This document shows, piece by piece, positions 44,826 through 54,210 of a stretch of DNA of 64,000 nucleotides (positions within the stretch are counted from its first letter, which is position 1; each line of letters opens with the position of its first letter). Origin of the DNA: Caprella mutica (Eukaryota > Arthropoda > Malacostraca > Amphipoda > Caprellidae); NCBI GenBank assembly GCA_947561585.1, contig CANNZV010001471.1:186001-250000 (forward strand), given 5' to 3'. The translations under genes and the position numbers were made by a program. The notes under the pieces were generated by a model that saw nothing but the letters and a program-made list of their open reading frames with translations, had not been told where the DNA came from and searched no databases.

Positions 44826-45597
44826 GGTTCGTTTCCGATCATATGAAAATAAAAGTTTAATAATTAGAATTTAACAATTATTTTAATTGGTATCCATTAT
44901 ACCAGTACGTATCATAAATTGGTATCCATAATACCTTTAGGTATCATGGATACCAATTAAAATCAATGTGCCGAAAAAGATAATATTTCTTCAGTCTAAA
45001 AATATAAAAGAAATAGTAAAGAGCGCATAAACTTTTTGCAATACTGTCTCTACCGCATAAGTTTCTATCGATACAGTACTGTAAGCATAATGTTCTTACT
45101 GATAATTGTTTTAAGAATAACTCTTCTCTAATTGGTCGGCTAGTAGAATGAGCCAGCAGGGAGGCGGAGCAATAAGTCCGTTAGTACTTTTCCCCATGTT
45201 GGCTCCTCCTCCTTTCATATTGTTATTAGTTGAATTAAATTACATTTGAGATAAAAAGAAATTTGAAACTCTCAGCATTAATGGCTGTAATGCAGCTTGT
45301 TGCATCCGCTAGTTTGTTTCAGGGGGGTTCAAGAGGCGATGGGCCTTCCTTATAACACTATTTTATCAATCTTCATAGCCAATCAGTGAGTTATTAACCT
45401 TAAAACCATTTTCATTAGAAACGTTACTGCAAGGATTAATATTTTTCAAACTATATTATTAGTGGTATAGTAACCTTTTAATTTCTAACCTTAGACGTGC
45501 CAGCAATTACAATTTCCAGGTAAAATGATAAAAAAGAGTGTATTTAATTCTTATATGATCGAAAATGTGGAACAGTCTGATGACTCGGAACTTACCC
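44826..45597. mobile_element. Family A element split by a family C insertion
   Basis: Left arm remnant GTTTCCGATCATATGAAAA and inner palindromes of GGTATCCATAATACC type end near 44975. The right arm CTTATATGATCGAAAATGTG, GAACAGTCTGATGACTCGG to CTTACCC resumes at 45552-45597. Between them lies a complete family C copy. Confidence 0.75.
44985..45497 (+). mobile_element. Family C element, complete copy
   Basis: Begins TTCTTCAGTCTAAAAATATA and ends TAACCTTTTAATTTCTAACC. It contains CATAAGTTTCTATCGATACA, the GGCTCCTCCTCC hairpin half and TTGCATCCGCTAGTTTGTT. Used here as the family reference. No coding frame. Confidence 0.8.
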
Positions 45598-45794
45598 AAA
45601 TTCATTTACAGCCCAAAATCTGAAAGTTCAATATGATTTATATCTTCCAATGAACTATAGAAAGAGCATGTGCTTAGCAGCTGTACTTAGCAGTCAAACT
45701 TTAGAGATAACCTGTCTATGGAAAGCAGTAGAAAGTTAAGCAAAAAGTGGCTAGCTAGGCTTTACTTTTCGTATTTACGGTAAAGACTACGGAA

Positions 45795-46040
45795 CAATAA
45801 CGCCACAAATTATTATCGCCCGTTGCTTTTCGATCGATGATAAAAAGATCATCTATCCACGACAATAAATGATTAGACAAAAATACAATATTAATTTATC
45901 ATAAATTTAAAACACTTAATATATCGTCTTTCGTCAGACATTGCCAACAAAAAATCCTGAGGATAATGTCTTTATTATGATATTTTACGATAAAATACCA
46001 TCAATATTTACCGTAATGGACAATAACAGACGATCTCCCG
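45795..46040 (+). mobile_element. Family G dispersed repeat
   Basis: Nearly identical, in inverted orientation, to 49436-49645. Shared blocks include GATGATAAAAAGATCATCTA, AATCATTTATTGTCGT-like, GATAAAATACCATCAATATT and AATGGACAATAACAGACGAT. Roughly 90 percent identical by eye. Confidence 0.8.
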
Positions 46041-46445
46041 ATTGTAAATTTAGCGACTGTGTGGACAACATATTGCCTGAACAAAGAGAAAAGTAAATCC
46101 CACCTAAAATATAGCATTCCGCTAACTGGAAGCTAATAATAACCTGCTATTTTTTATCTTTGTATTTTTTTAAATCAAATATTCTTGATTTTGATGTAAA
46201 ATTAGTATGATATTATTTTACATATAAAATAATTAATTATATATTCCATCCATTAGGAATTTGATATCGGTATAGTCTATGACCGAACATTCCGCATATC
46301 AGTCCAATGCTCTTTGATTATAGTCATTGAATATGCGACACAAATATTGAATATTATTAATGAATAAAGTGTAATGGATATTTCTACTCAATAAACGTTA
46401 GTATTATTTATAGGTAGTTACTTTCTGACATAGCTATATAGGGTA
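46041..46445. other. Intergenic, AT-rich
   Basis: No supported feature. Confidence 0.3.
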
Positions 46446-46585
46446 AAACACTCACAGTAGTCGGTAAGTGAGTGACAGCACAGGTCTTGTACCAATCATA
46501 TATTTAGAAATTACTGACTGACCTTTAATGACATGTTCTAACTCCCACTTTGCCATTACTGTGAGTGTCCAATTGCTGCATTATC
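46446..46585. mobile_element. Family D inverted-repeat element
   Basis: Left AACACTCACAGTAGTCGGTA, right CACTTTGCCATTACTGTGAGTG. About 140 bp and the best-preserved copy. Confidence 0.75.
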
Positions 46586-47115
46586 CATAGGTATGTGTAA
46601 TGTGTATCTCCATATAGCATATTTATTTATTTATTTATTATTTATTAACAAAAAGGTATCCTTTTGAATTATTCCCCGTAAAGAACTAATATAGAATTAA
46701 ATTAAAATCCGTTGGTGCGGTGTGGAACACACCTGCAAATTATTTCTAATCGAAGAAAGATGACTGTTATCATTTTTAAGATAAAATATCACAATATATA
46801 GAAAGAGGTTTTTTAAACTCACCGTTGAAGGTATTTTTGGATTAAAGCTTTCGAATAGAAAGATATCTATTCATCATCAGGAGAAGAGTGAAAAAGCTGA
46901 CCGAATTTCGTATTATGAATGTTATGAATACCATCTTTCTATAATAGGTCATCAAACTTTATTTTATTTTATGTTTTTCTTAATATTCACAAAATAATTT
47001 TGAGATTTCATACAAAGAGTGTAATTATTGTTGTTCTTATTGCTTACAAAATTCTTTTTCTAGAGTTCTCTTACTTCTACAAACAGTATATGAATAATAT
47101 TACTATCGCACTGTT
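46586..47115. other. Intergenic with (ATTT)n
   Basis: A short ATTT-type microsatellite at 46619-46650. No gene. Confidence 0.4.
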
Positions 47116-47582
47116 ATATGAAAAACTCCTGAGTTATGAAGTACTCGAGTAATGAAGTACCTGAGTTATGAAGTACTCGAGTAATGAAGGACCTGGGTTA
47201 TGAAGTACTCTAGTAATGAAGGACCTGAGTTATGAAGTACTCGAGTAATGAAGGACCTGAGTTATGAAGTACTCGAGTAATGAAGGACCTGGGTTATGAA
47301 GTACTAGTAATGAAGGACCTGAGTTATGAAGTACTCGAGTAATGAAGGACCTGAGTTATGAAGTACTCGAGTAATGAAGGACCTGAGTTATGAAATGCAC
47401 CTGAGTTATGAAGTAGTTTTCTATGTTTAAATTATAGAAAATGATATATGTCAAGAATTGCGTTATAGTCATCCCTCAATGACCATAGTTTTCTATGATT
47501 TCATAGAAAACTATCTAGTGCACCTGAGACATGAAGTTGCTCTGAGTTATGAAGTAACCAATACAACTCATGAGTTTGACTG
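47116..47582. mobile_element. Family E element with expanded arm
   Basis: The same outer ends and inner hairpin (TAGTTTTCTATG ... CATAGAAAACTAT) as 33438-33702, but the left arm contains about eight tandem 32-bp units. Confidence 0.82.
47124..47401. repeat. 32-bp minisatellite inside family E
   Basis: Unit CCTGAGTTATGAAGTACTCG plus AGTAATGAAGGA. About eight copies with small variants (CTGGGTTATG, ACTAGTAATG deletion). It derives from the element's own terminal sequence, since CTGAGTTATGAAGT is the arm motif. Confidence 0.93.
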
Positions 47583-47643
47583 TATGTAGCTACAAGATCT
47601 ACTTTCTTTGTGCCTCATATGAATTTGTTGAGTTGTACTGCTG

Positions 47644-47742
47644 ATGGCGAGTTGGACAGTGCTTTATGCCCTAGCGTTCGCACTAGGTACATCAATCATA
47701 CTCCCTATCAGCTCAGCAGACTTTGTTTCATCAGCAACATAA
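47644..47742 (+). CDS. Short ORF resembling a signal peptide
   Basis: An ATG in good context (CTGATGG) opens 32 codons: MASWTVLYALAFALG then TSIILPISSA, ending at TAA. The hydrophobic core followed by small residues is typical of a secretory signal. A donor-like CTAG/GTACAT lies after codon 15, so this could be a first exon. No downstream exon is identified. The overlapping frame at 47723-47932 (69 codons) is in another register and unrecognised. It could be chance. Confidence 0.2.
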   Translation: MASWTVLYALAFALGTSIILPISSADFVSSAT

Positions 47743-48030
47743 TCTGCATGTAGTTTATTACATGGGTCCAATTATCTCTGAGCCTTATAGATGGTCCTGG
47801 AACCTTTTTGCCGGACTACAAACTAGCTATGCGGTGATGGATACAGTCGGTATTCTTTTAGCTCCACAGGTTATTAACTTATTCTTAATTGTTTATTTTG
47901 CTTCTAACGATAGTTATTGCAACACTTTTTAATGTACAAGTTATATTTTTAATTATAATGTGCTCTACTAATTGTTGATATACAAGTTTTGTTTATTAAT
48001 TCTAAACATGATATTGCTGCGTTCCACTGG
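47743..48030. other. Intergenic, no gene seen
   Basis: Moderate GC to 47880, then AT-rich. Nothing is supported. Confidence 0.3.
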
Positions 48031-48080
48031 GGTAAGGTCTGAGTTATCGAACAGTTCCACATTTTCGATCAAGTAAGAGC
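48031..48080. mobile_element. Solo left arm of family A
   Basis: GGGGTAAGGTCTGAGTTATC then GAACAGTTCCACATTTTCGAT. No right arm nearby. Confidence 0.65.
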
Positions 48081-48398
48081 AAACTAGCATAATCAATATT
48101 AGCTTTAACAAATAAAATATAGATATATCCAAACATAACGTTCCGAAAAGGTAACGATGGACTCGTAATTAAAAGTCGATACGATTACAGTCACCCACAC
48201 CTGGTTTATAGAAGAGAATTACACTACATATAGTAAGTGCGTGAGTGCAATAGGATTAGTTGTGTTCACACATTTTGCATGCTGAATTGACGCTATCAGA
48301 CGGGAAAAGCGTTCTGTGAATAAGAAAAAGGTTGAAGAGATAAAGTTAAATTCGCGAAATATATGAATCTTTTGAAACAGAAATCAGTTCACTGTTCG

Positions 48399-48617
48399 AT
48401 TTAAATAGTATAGTGTGATTTGAATAGTATAGTGTGATTTAAATAGTATAGTGTGATTTGAATAGTATAGTGTGATTTAAATAGTATAGTGTGATTCAAA
48501 TAGTATAGTGTGATTTAAATAGTATAGTGTGATTTAAATAGTATAGTGTGATTTGAATAGTATAGTGTGATTTAAATAGCATAGTGTGATTTAAATAGTA
48601 TAGTGTGATTTAAATAC
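48399..48617. repeat. 19-bp minisatellite, ~11 copies
   Basis: Unit ATAGTATAGTGTGATTTAA, with TTTGA and TTCAA variants. Flanked by AT-rich DNA with no inverted partner seen. Confidence 0.94.
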
Positions 48618-49435
48618 TATTTTATCATCCAAATTATGATTTTAATTTCTTAATATTATTTGTATGAGCCCTTTTGCGATAAGGTTAAGAAATGTTGAAT
48701 TGCAGGAAGTAGGTAAGTATGTATTCCTCTTCATTTTCCTCTCCCATCAGTGAGTGCATCCACTGGTGCTTGTGTCCCTTTTCGTCACATTCCTTGGTAG
48801 GTTGGCCAGTTGGAGTAGCTTTTCTTCATCAATGAGCATTGTCACTGACGGTGGTAGGGTGATTTTGTTCATGGAGTACCTTTCCTCTCTGACTTCTTTC
48901 AAAAGTCCTTTTTAATTGATGCAAAATCAGACTTTAAGACCTCAACTAAATCAAATGATGAAATGACCGCAACCTCATAATTTAATTATTTATTCAGTGT
49001 TTGAAATACTATTGGATAATGTAGAAAGAAATGTTTAAAATATTAATTGATATGGTTGAATATATTATTTCCAATGGTAATTATAATTAAAAATAGATGT
49101 TATCCTGCACATTCTTTCAAAATGATTTTAAAATATACTTATAAGTTTTACGAATATTTTTTAAAAATTGTTCACTTTTTAATGCCAGATCAATGGTCAG
49201 TACACACCTTTGTGTTTAGTATGTACACAAATATTACACTTAAATAGAAATAATTATCTTCCATTTATTAAGACGCTTCTTTTGTGCGTAGATTTACGAA
49301 GTTACGTCACAGCGGTTGGTTTGGTTCGCTACTTGTGACTGTGTACGCAAAATCTTCTCGATATGAAACAATTTACCTACTTCCTATGGTAGAATAATTT
49401 CTACTTTACCTATGGTAGAGTAATTTACCATCGGC
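48618..49435. other. Intergenic, no gene seen
   Basis: The 48720-48900 stretch is less AT-rich but without an open frame. A small inverted pair around TTTACCTA..CCTATGGTAGA repeats at 49375-49430. Confidence 0.35.
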
Positions 49436-49645
49436 AGATCGTCTGTTATTGTCCATTACGGTAAATATTGATGGTATTTTATCGTAAAATATCATAATAA
49501 AGACATTAGCCTCAGGATTTTTGTAGGGAATGTCCGACGAAAGACGATAGACTGAAAGTGTTTTTAATTTATGATAAATTACTATTGTATTTTTGTCTAA
49601 TCATTTATTGTCGTAGATAGATGATCTTTTTATCATCGATTATAA
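49436..49645 (-). mobile_element. Family G dispersed repeat, inverted copy
   Basis: Begins GATCGTCTGTTATTGTCCAT and ends near GATGATCTTTTTATCATCGA. Mirrors 45795-46040. Confidence 0.8.
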
Positions 49646-49689
49646 TCACCGATAGAAAACCAACGATCAGTGACCATAAGATATGGTTA

Positions 49690-49970
49690 GCTGGAAAACT
49701 AGTCAACTGGAAAACTGGTCAACTGGACAACTGGTCAACTGGACAAATTGTAACAATGTCAACTGGTCAACCGGACAACTGGTCAAATGGTGGACAACTG
49801 GTCAAATGGTGGACAACTGGTCAAATGGTGGACAACTGGTCAAATGGTGGACAACTGGTCAAATGGTGGACAACTGGTCAAATGGTGGACAACTGGTCAA
49901 ATGGTGGACAACTGGTCAAATGGTGGACAACTGGCCAACTGGTCAACTGGTCAAATGGACAACTGGTCAA
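49690..49970. repeat. 19-bp minisatellite with flanking short repeats
   Basis: Core unit GGTCAAATGGTGGACAACT repeated about eight times (49785-49935). It is flanked on both sides by related 8-12 bp units (GGTCAACTGGACAACT). The three plus-strand open frames (49621-50046) are repeat translations. Confidence 0.94.
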
Positions 49971-49974
49971 GCGA

Positions 49975-51418
49975 GAGCGGGATTGGCCCGTGCGCTATGA
50001 CTGTAGCAAGGTATCTCATCCCATACTCGTAATTATAGGTTCGTAGCGTCAATGTATGCAATTGCGAGTGAACAACGAACAGGTTATGTTCTTTTGCGAG
50101 TGCGAATCTTTTCACCGCACTATTTTGACCACATAAGAGACAACCACAGTGCTATTCGTACCTAAAAGAGGGATTTCGATAGGAGGAAGTACAGAAAAGT
50201 TTGTCTAAAATATTCGCCTGTACGACTTAAGATAATTCTTTTTCAGAAAAAATGGCGAGGAAAGATAAATGTTTGTCTGTGGTTTGTAAGATTTGAAAAG
50301 TATTTGTGTATATGAATATTTATTCGGTAACATTGTCTTTTTTTGATGCTATTTTGACATCTAACATTATAAAATGATATTTAGAACAGGAAAATAAACA
50401 TTGATTATGAGTACACAGTACAATAAAAGAATATGTATAGGATATGCTAAGGAAATGTTAAATTTATTTATTTAAAGTTAAATAAAAAGAGCTTTTGTAA
50501 GAGAATAAAATAAATTATATAAATTCGTGTGTCTCCAAATGCTGAAATTCTGTTTTAGAAAATTTATTTTAATTCAATTCTCTTCGAATAAATTCACAAA
50601 TTATCACCGAAATCCTCTGGAGTTTGAATTCTTTTCATTGATCCTCTGAGGCCCGTACCAGGTTGATTATAGAGCTATGTTTTGAAAGCTTATTTACTTG
50701 AGTTGTTTAAACTCAGTGACTCTATTCATTTATGATTTATTTATCCATCGCATAAATGTCAGTGTGACTAATGCAAATGTTTTGTTCTTTTAAGTTCAAT
50801 ATCATTTGTTGACAGATAGGCTTCTGGAAGTACAACATCTGGTTCGTCACATTTTGCGTCACACTCAGCAAAATTATTCACAATTTTTATAAGCCGTTTT
50901 TACAGCGACTCAAAATGTGACGCAACAGCGGTTTTGTTTCACCCGAAACCGCCTGGTAACTTATGATATAAAATTAAATGGAACAAAACATGGTGCATTA
51001 TTTTCATTGTCATTTTCTATGATAAATAATAACTTAATGGAAAACTGACCAGCCACTCTGGTCAAGTTTTTAAAGTGTGAATCATTATTCCCACTGGAAT
51101 ATACCTCTTAAGTGTGATGCTTGTCGTTCCAGAGTTAGATATAGTGTTCAAATTGTTACTTCCTTTAAATATATATATATAATTTTCTATAAATAAAGTA
51201 CACCAACCAAGAACAAAACATTGACAATAAATTGAAACTCTGATGTTTAAAGAGTCACTTAAATTCATAAATCACTGTTTTCTAATTCCCTATTATCTTT
51301 AATCTTCTATCTTCATGTACTCATATAAATACAATTTATCTACAAGCATCCGTATCTCTTTTTTACACTTTGTCAAGCTAATCAAAAAGAGTTTACAGCA
51401 AATCTTCCTTCAGCTTCG
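49975..51418. other. Intergenic with one inverted pair
   Basis: GTCACATTTTGCGTCAC (50848-50864) and its near mirror CTCAAAATGTGACGCAAC (50910-50927) form a loose hairpin around 45 bases. GTCACAGCGGTT/ CAACAGCGGTT also occurs at 49306 and 50925. No gene is supported; the minus frame 51268-51062 is AT-rich. Confidence 0.4.
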
Positions 51419-51688
51419 TTAGGTATTCTCTTTCAAAGATAATTTCAGGGGTAAATTCCCGATGCAGTGTTCAGTTACGAGTCGTAATTTAATATCATTA
51501 TAGCAGAAAACGATAGAACAGCTGATATGATAAAAATCTGGCAGAGATATCTTTGAAATAGGAGAGCAGTGTAATATTTTGGTGAGAGTTCTAAGTGAGA
51601 GCTCTAGTAACGCTTCAGGATTGTTGTTATTCATTTTTCTCGTCTTTTCTTGAAAAAAGATAATGAGTCTTTTTTGCATCAATGTCAT
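51419..51688 (-). CDS. Possible exon or retro-pseudogene, LRR-protein-like tail
   Basis: The minus strand is open for 89 codons, ending in a stop. From the second Met the peptide reads NNNNPEALLELSLRTLTKIL, then SLPDFYHISC, and ends GNLPLKLSLKENT. The combination 'PEALLELSLRTL ... LP ... LPLKL' faintly recalls the segment after the last leucine-rich repeat in some LRR-only proteins (S-L-x-E-L-x-x-R, then LP). A CxxxxC remnant stands where such proteins may carry paired cysteines. This is a weak impression from memory. The AT-rich flanks and lack of an acceptor leave pseudogene or chance as real alternatives. Confidence 0.22.
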   Translation of the reverse strand: MTLMQKRLIIFFQEKTRKMNNNNPEALLELSLRTLTKILHCSPISKISLPDFYHISCSIVFCYNDIKLRLVTEHCIGNLPLKLSLKENT

Positions 51689-52367
51689 TTTTATTTAAGT
51701 GATGTGTTCTCTTTGCTCTATGATTAAATAATTTAAATTTAAATGTTTCATTTCTTGGAAATTGTTTTTGAATTTTAGCCGCTGAAAAATAGTTTCCGGT
51801 GCAACCTAAGAGTTGTACTCAATATTTAAAAAAAATGTATTTAAATTTTCTCATTTCTCTGTTCAATTTATATTCTACTATATACATTTGGCCACAATAA
51901 GCGGCTTTCCCGAATTCTATGGACATACTAACCGGAAGCATTCTCCGCAACATTTTACCCATCCCTCATTCCTACCCCGAAGAAACGTACCATCCAAAGG
52001 TGTAGGGCATGAAAAAGGTGTTAGAGTCCATCCCTAGTGACGCCATAACTAAATGGCGGACAGGTTTGATAATATAGACTTTAGGTCTTTTGCCAGAGGC
52101 GAAATAACTCCACGGTGAGATATGACTATGTACAGTCAGGCCTGTGGGGGCAAGGACAGTCATCAGCATTGAGTGACCGAAAGAGTGCTTCATACCAAGA
52201 GTTATAATGATGATAACAGTGATAATAATGATAAAAAATTGGTAATAATAAATAATAACTATGAGCTAATAACGATATGTAAATGAAAATAATCTGAATG
52301 AATTTGGGATAACAATTAATTTTCCGATTTGGAGTTCAATAAAAATAATAATGAAAATAATAAATAG
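51689..52367. other. Intergenic with GC-richer patch
   Basis: Positions 51900-52195 are GC-richer with frames on both strands (plus 51813-52037, minus 52193-51972), neither recognised. ATGATGATAACAGTGATAATAATGAT is a loose microsatellite at 52206-52240. Confidence 0.3.
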
Positions 52368-52531
52368 GGCGAGTAACGAATTATTGGTCAGTACTACATC
52401 TTTGTTCATATAAGAAAAACAATATAAAGATTGTTATTATTACACAGTGCTATCTAATAACAATTATTTTATTGTTTTTTCTTATACAACCGAAGATGTA
52501 GACCTGACCGATAATTCGTAACTTACCCTAT
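52368..52531. mobile_element. Family A element, GTCAGTACTACATCTT subfamily
   Basis: Arms of about 65 bp: GAGTAACGAATTATTGGTCA on the left, ACCGATAATTCGTAACTTAC on the right. Closely related to 6777-6935. Confidence 0.85.
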
Positions 52532-52723
52532 AGGTCTGCTAGTATAAATATCTATTGAAATAATTAATAAAAAGCCACCTCTGCATAATATAGCGCATAT
52601 ATGGGATAGTAAATCATAAAATATAAGTTAATTACACAACATATTTTGTTTACTATTTGAACAAAAATTAACACAACTAATAGCAAATATATTTCTCTAA
52701 CTTGGCAGGAAAAGTACAGAAGG

Positions 52724-52864
52724 GGTTAGTTTTGAGTTATCGAACGGCTGCACATTTTCGACCATGAAAGAAAAAAATATATAATAACCATTGAAAAATA
52801 TTGTATATGCTTTTCTTTATATGATCGCAAATGTGGAACTGTTCAATAAATCATAACTAACCAT
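52724..52864. mobile_element. Family A inverted-repeat element
   Basis: Left GGGGTTAGTTTTGAGTTATC, then GAACGGCTGCACATTTTCG. Right TATGATCGCAAATGTGGAAC to ATCATAACTAACC. A short 140-bp copy. Confidence 0.8.
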
Positions 52865-53890
52865 ATATTGCAGTAAGCATTTCAATACATAAGTTCAACC
52901 TAACTTACCGATTTCATGATTTTCCCAGGCATGAAGAATTTATTCCTGGGATATTAAGGGAATATCCCAGGGAAGAAAGATTTCAATCCTGAGATATTCC
53001 CTTACTATCCCAGGAACAACTCCTTGTTGCCAGGAAAGAAGAAGGTTGGGGGGAGTAATTGAAGTTTGTTATTCCGTAAGTTTGGAAGTTGAGGAAGAAA
53101 ATAAGAGCAAAGATTGGGCCCAATTTTCCAGCCTTGTGATATTTAAGAGCCACATTTTTCGAGTAGCCAATTACCAGATTGTTAAATTTCTCTCATAAAA
53201 TTCGACAAAAGTAGAAACCAAATCCTAATTCACGCATTTCAACATATCTGATTTACTATCAGAGAAAAGAGTTACCGCATGATGCTAATTAAAAAATCCA
53301 CAGTTTTCTAATCATTTACAAATCTTATAAATTCGTCATTGTGTATTCAGACCAATTTTAAAACATCTGCAAGTATTTTAATTATCAAAGTTCCATTTTT
53401 GCAGATATCGAATTAGAAAACATTAAAAATACCACCAGAGGTTTTTTTTTACTGTACCCCATCCTTTTTCCTCATTTGCGAATGTTATCATAGACGGACT
53501 CGTCGCTAATAATTGGTTATCGTTATTCCCTGTGTCGTTAATCTGCGCACTGTCCATTACATTGCTAACGAGGCAGACCAAACAAACAAATTACCCCATA
53601 CCTGATGTCATTCATCTCACTCTTTCTGTCACAGTCGGTGTGCAGAACAGGGAAATTGAAGAAAAAAACTAATTGAAAAGGTGACGCAATGGACAAAACA
53701 GGTAAATGTTTATACCGTTTCAACAGATTGACCATAAGAAAAGGGTAACAATGATGCGTGTATTTATTTGTATTTCTAAGAATGTAGTAGGAAATATATT
53801 AGCTAAATTCAACCAATAGGAAATAGGTTATTTAGTAATACAATTTATTTACCATTGTCTCATAAAAAGATATAACGTGTCCATATCTCG
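52865..53890. other. Intergenic with compound hairpin
   Basis: At 52944-52973 CCTGGGATATTAAGGG pairs with its partner (AATATCCCAGG), and at 52988-53016 the same words recur (CCTGAGATATTCCC, CTATCCCAGG). Together they form a double hairpin, perhaps a small element. The rest to 53890 has no gene. Confidence 0.45.
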
Positions 53891-54210
53891 TGATGTGTAC
53901 AGTCTAATACTCTTCATTGTCTCTCTCTCTCTCTCTCTCTTTGTACATATATCGTGATGTGTACAGTCTAATACTCTTCATTGTCTCTCTCTCTCTCTCT
54001 CTCTTTGTACATATATCGTGATGTGTACAGTCTAATACTCTTCATTGTCTCTCTCTCTCTCTCTCTCTTTGTACATATATCGTGATGTGTACAGTCTAAT
54101 ACTCTTCATTGTCTCTCTCTCTCTCTCTCTCTCTTTGTACATATATCGTGATGTGTACAGTCTAATACTCTTCACTGTCTCTCTCTCTCTCTCTGTCCAT
54201 ATCTCGTGAT
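53890..54210. repeat. ~64-bp compound minisatellite with (CT)n, 5 copies
   Basis: Each unit is TCGTGATGTGTACAGTCTAA, TACTCTTCATTGT, a (CT)8-11 run, then TTGTACATATA. Spacing changes (64, 64, 66) are due to CT-run length. The outer units start CCATATCTCGTG instead of ACATATATCGTG. Confidence 0.95.
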
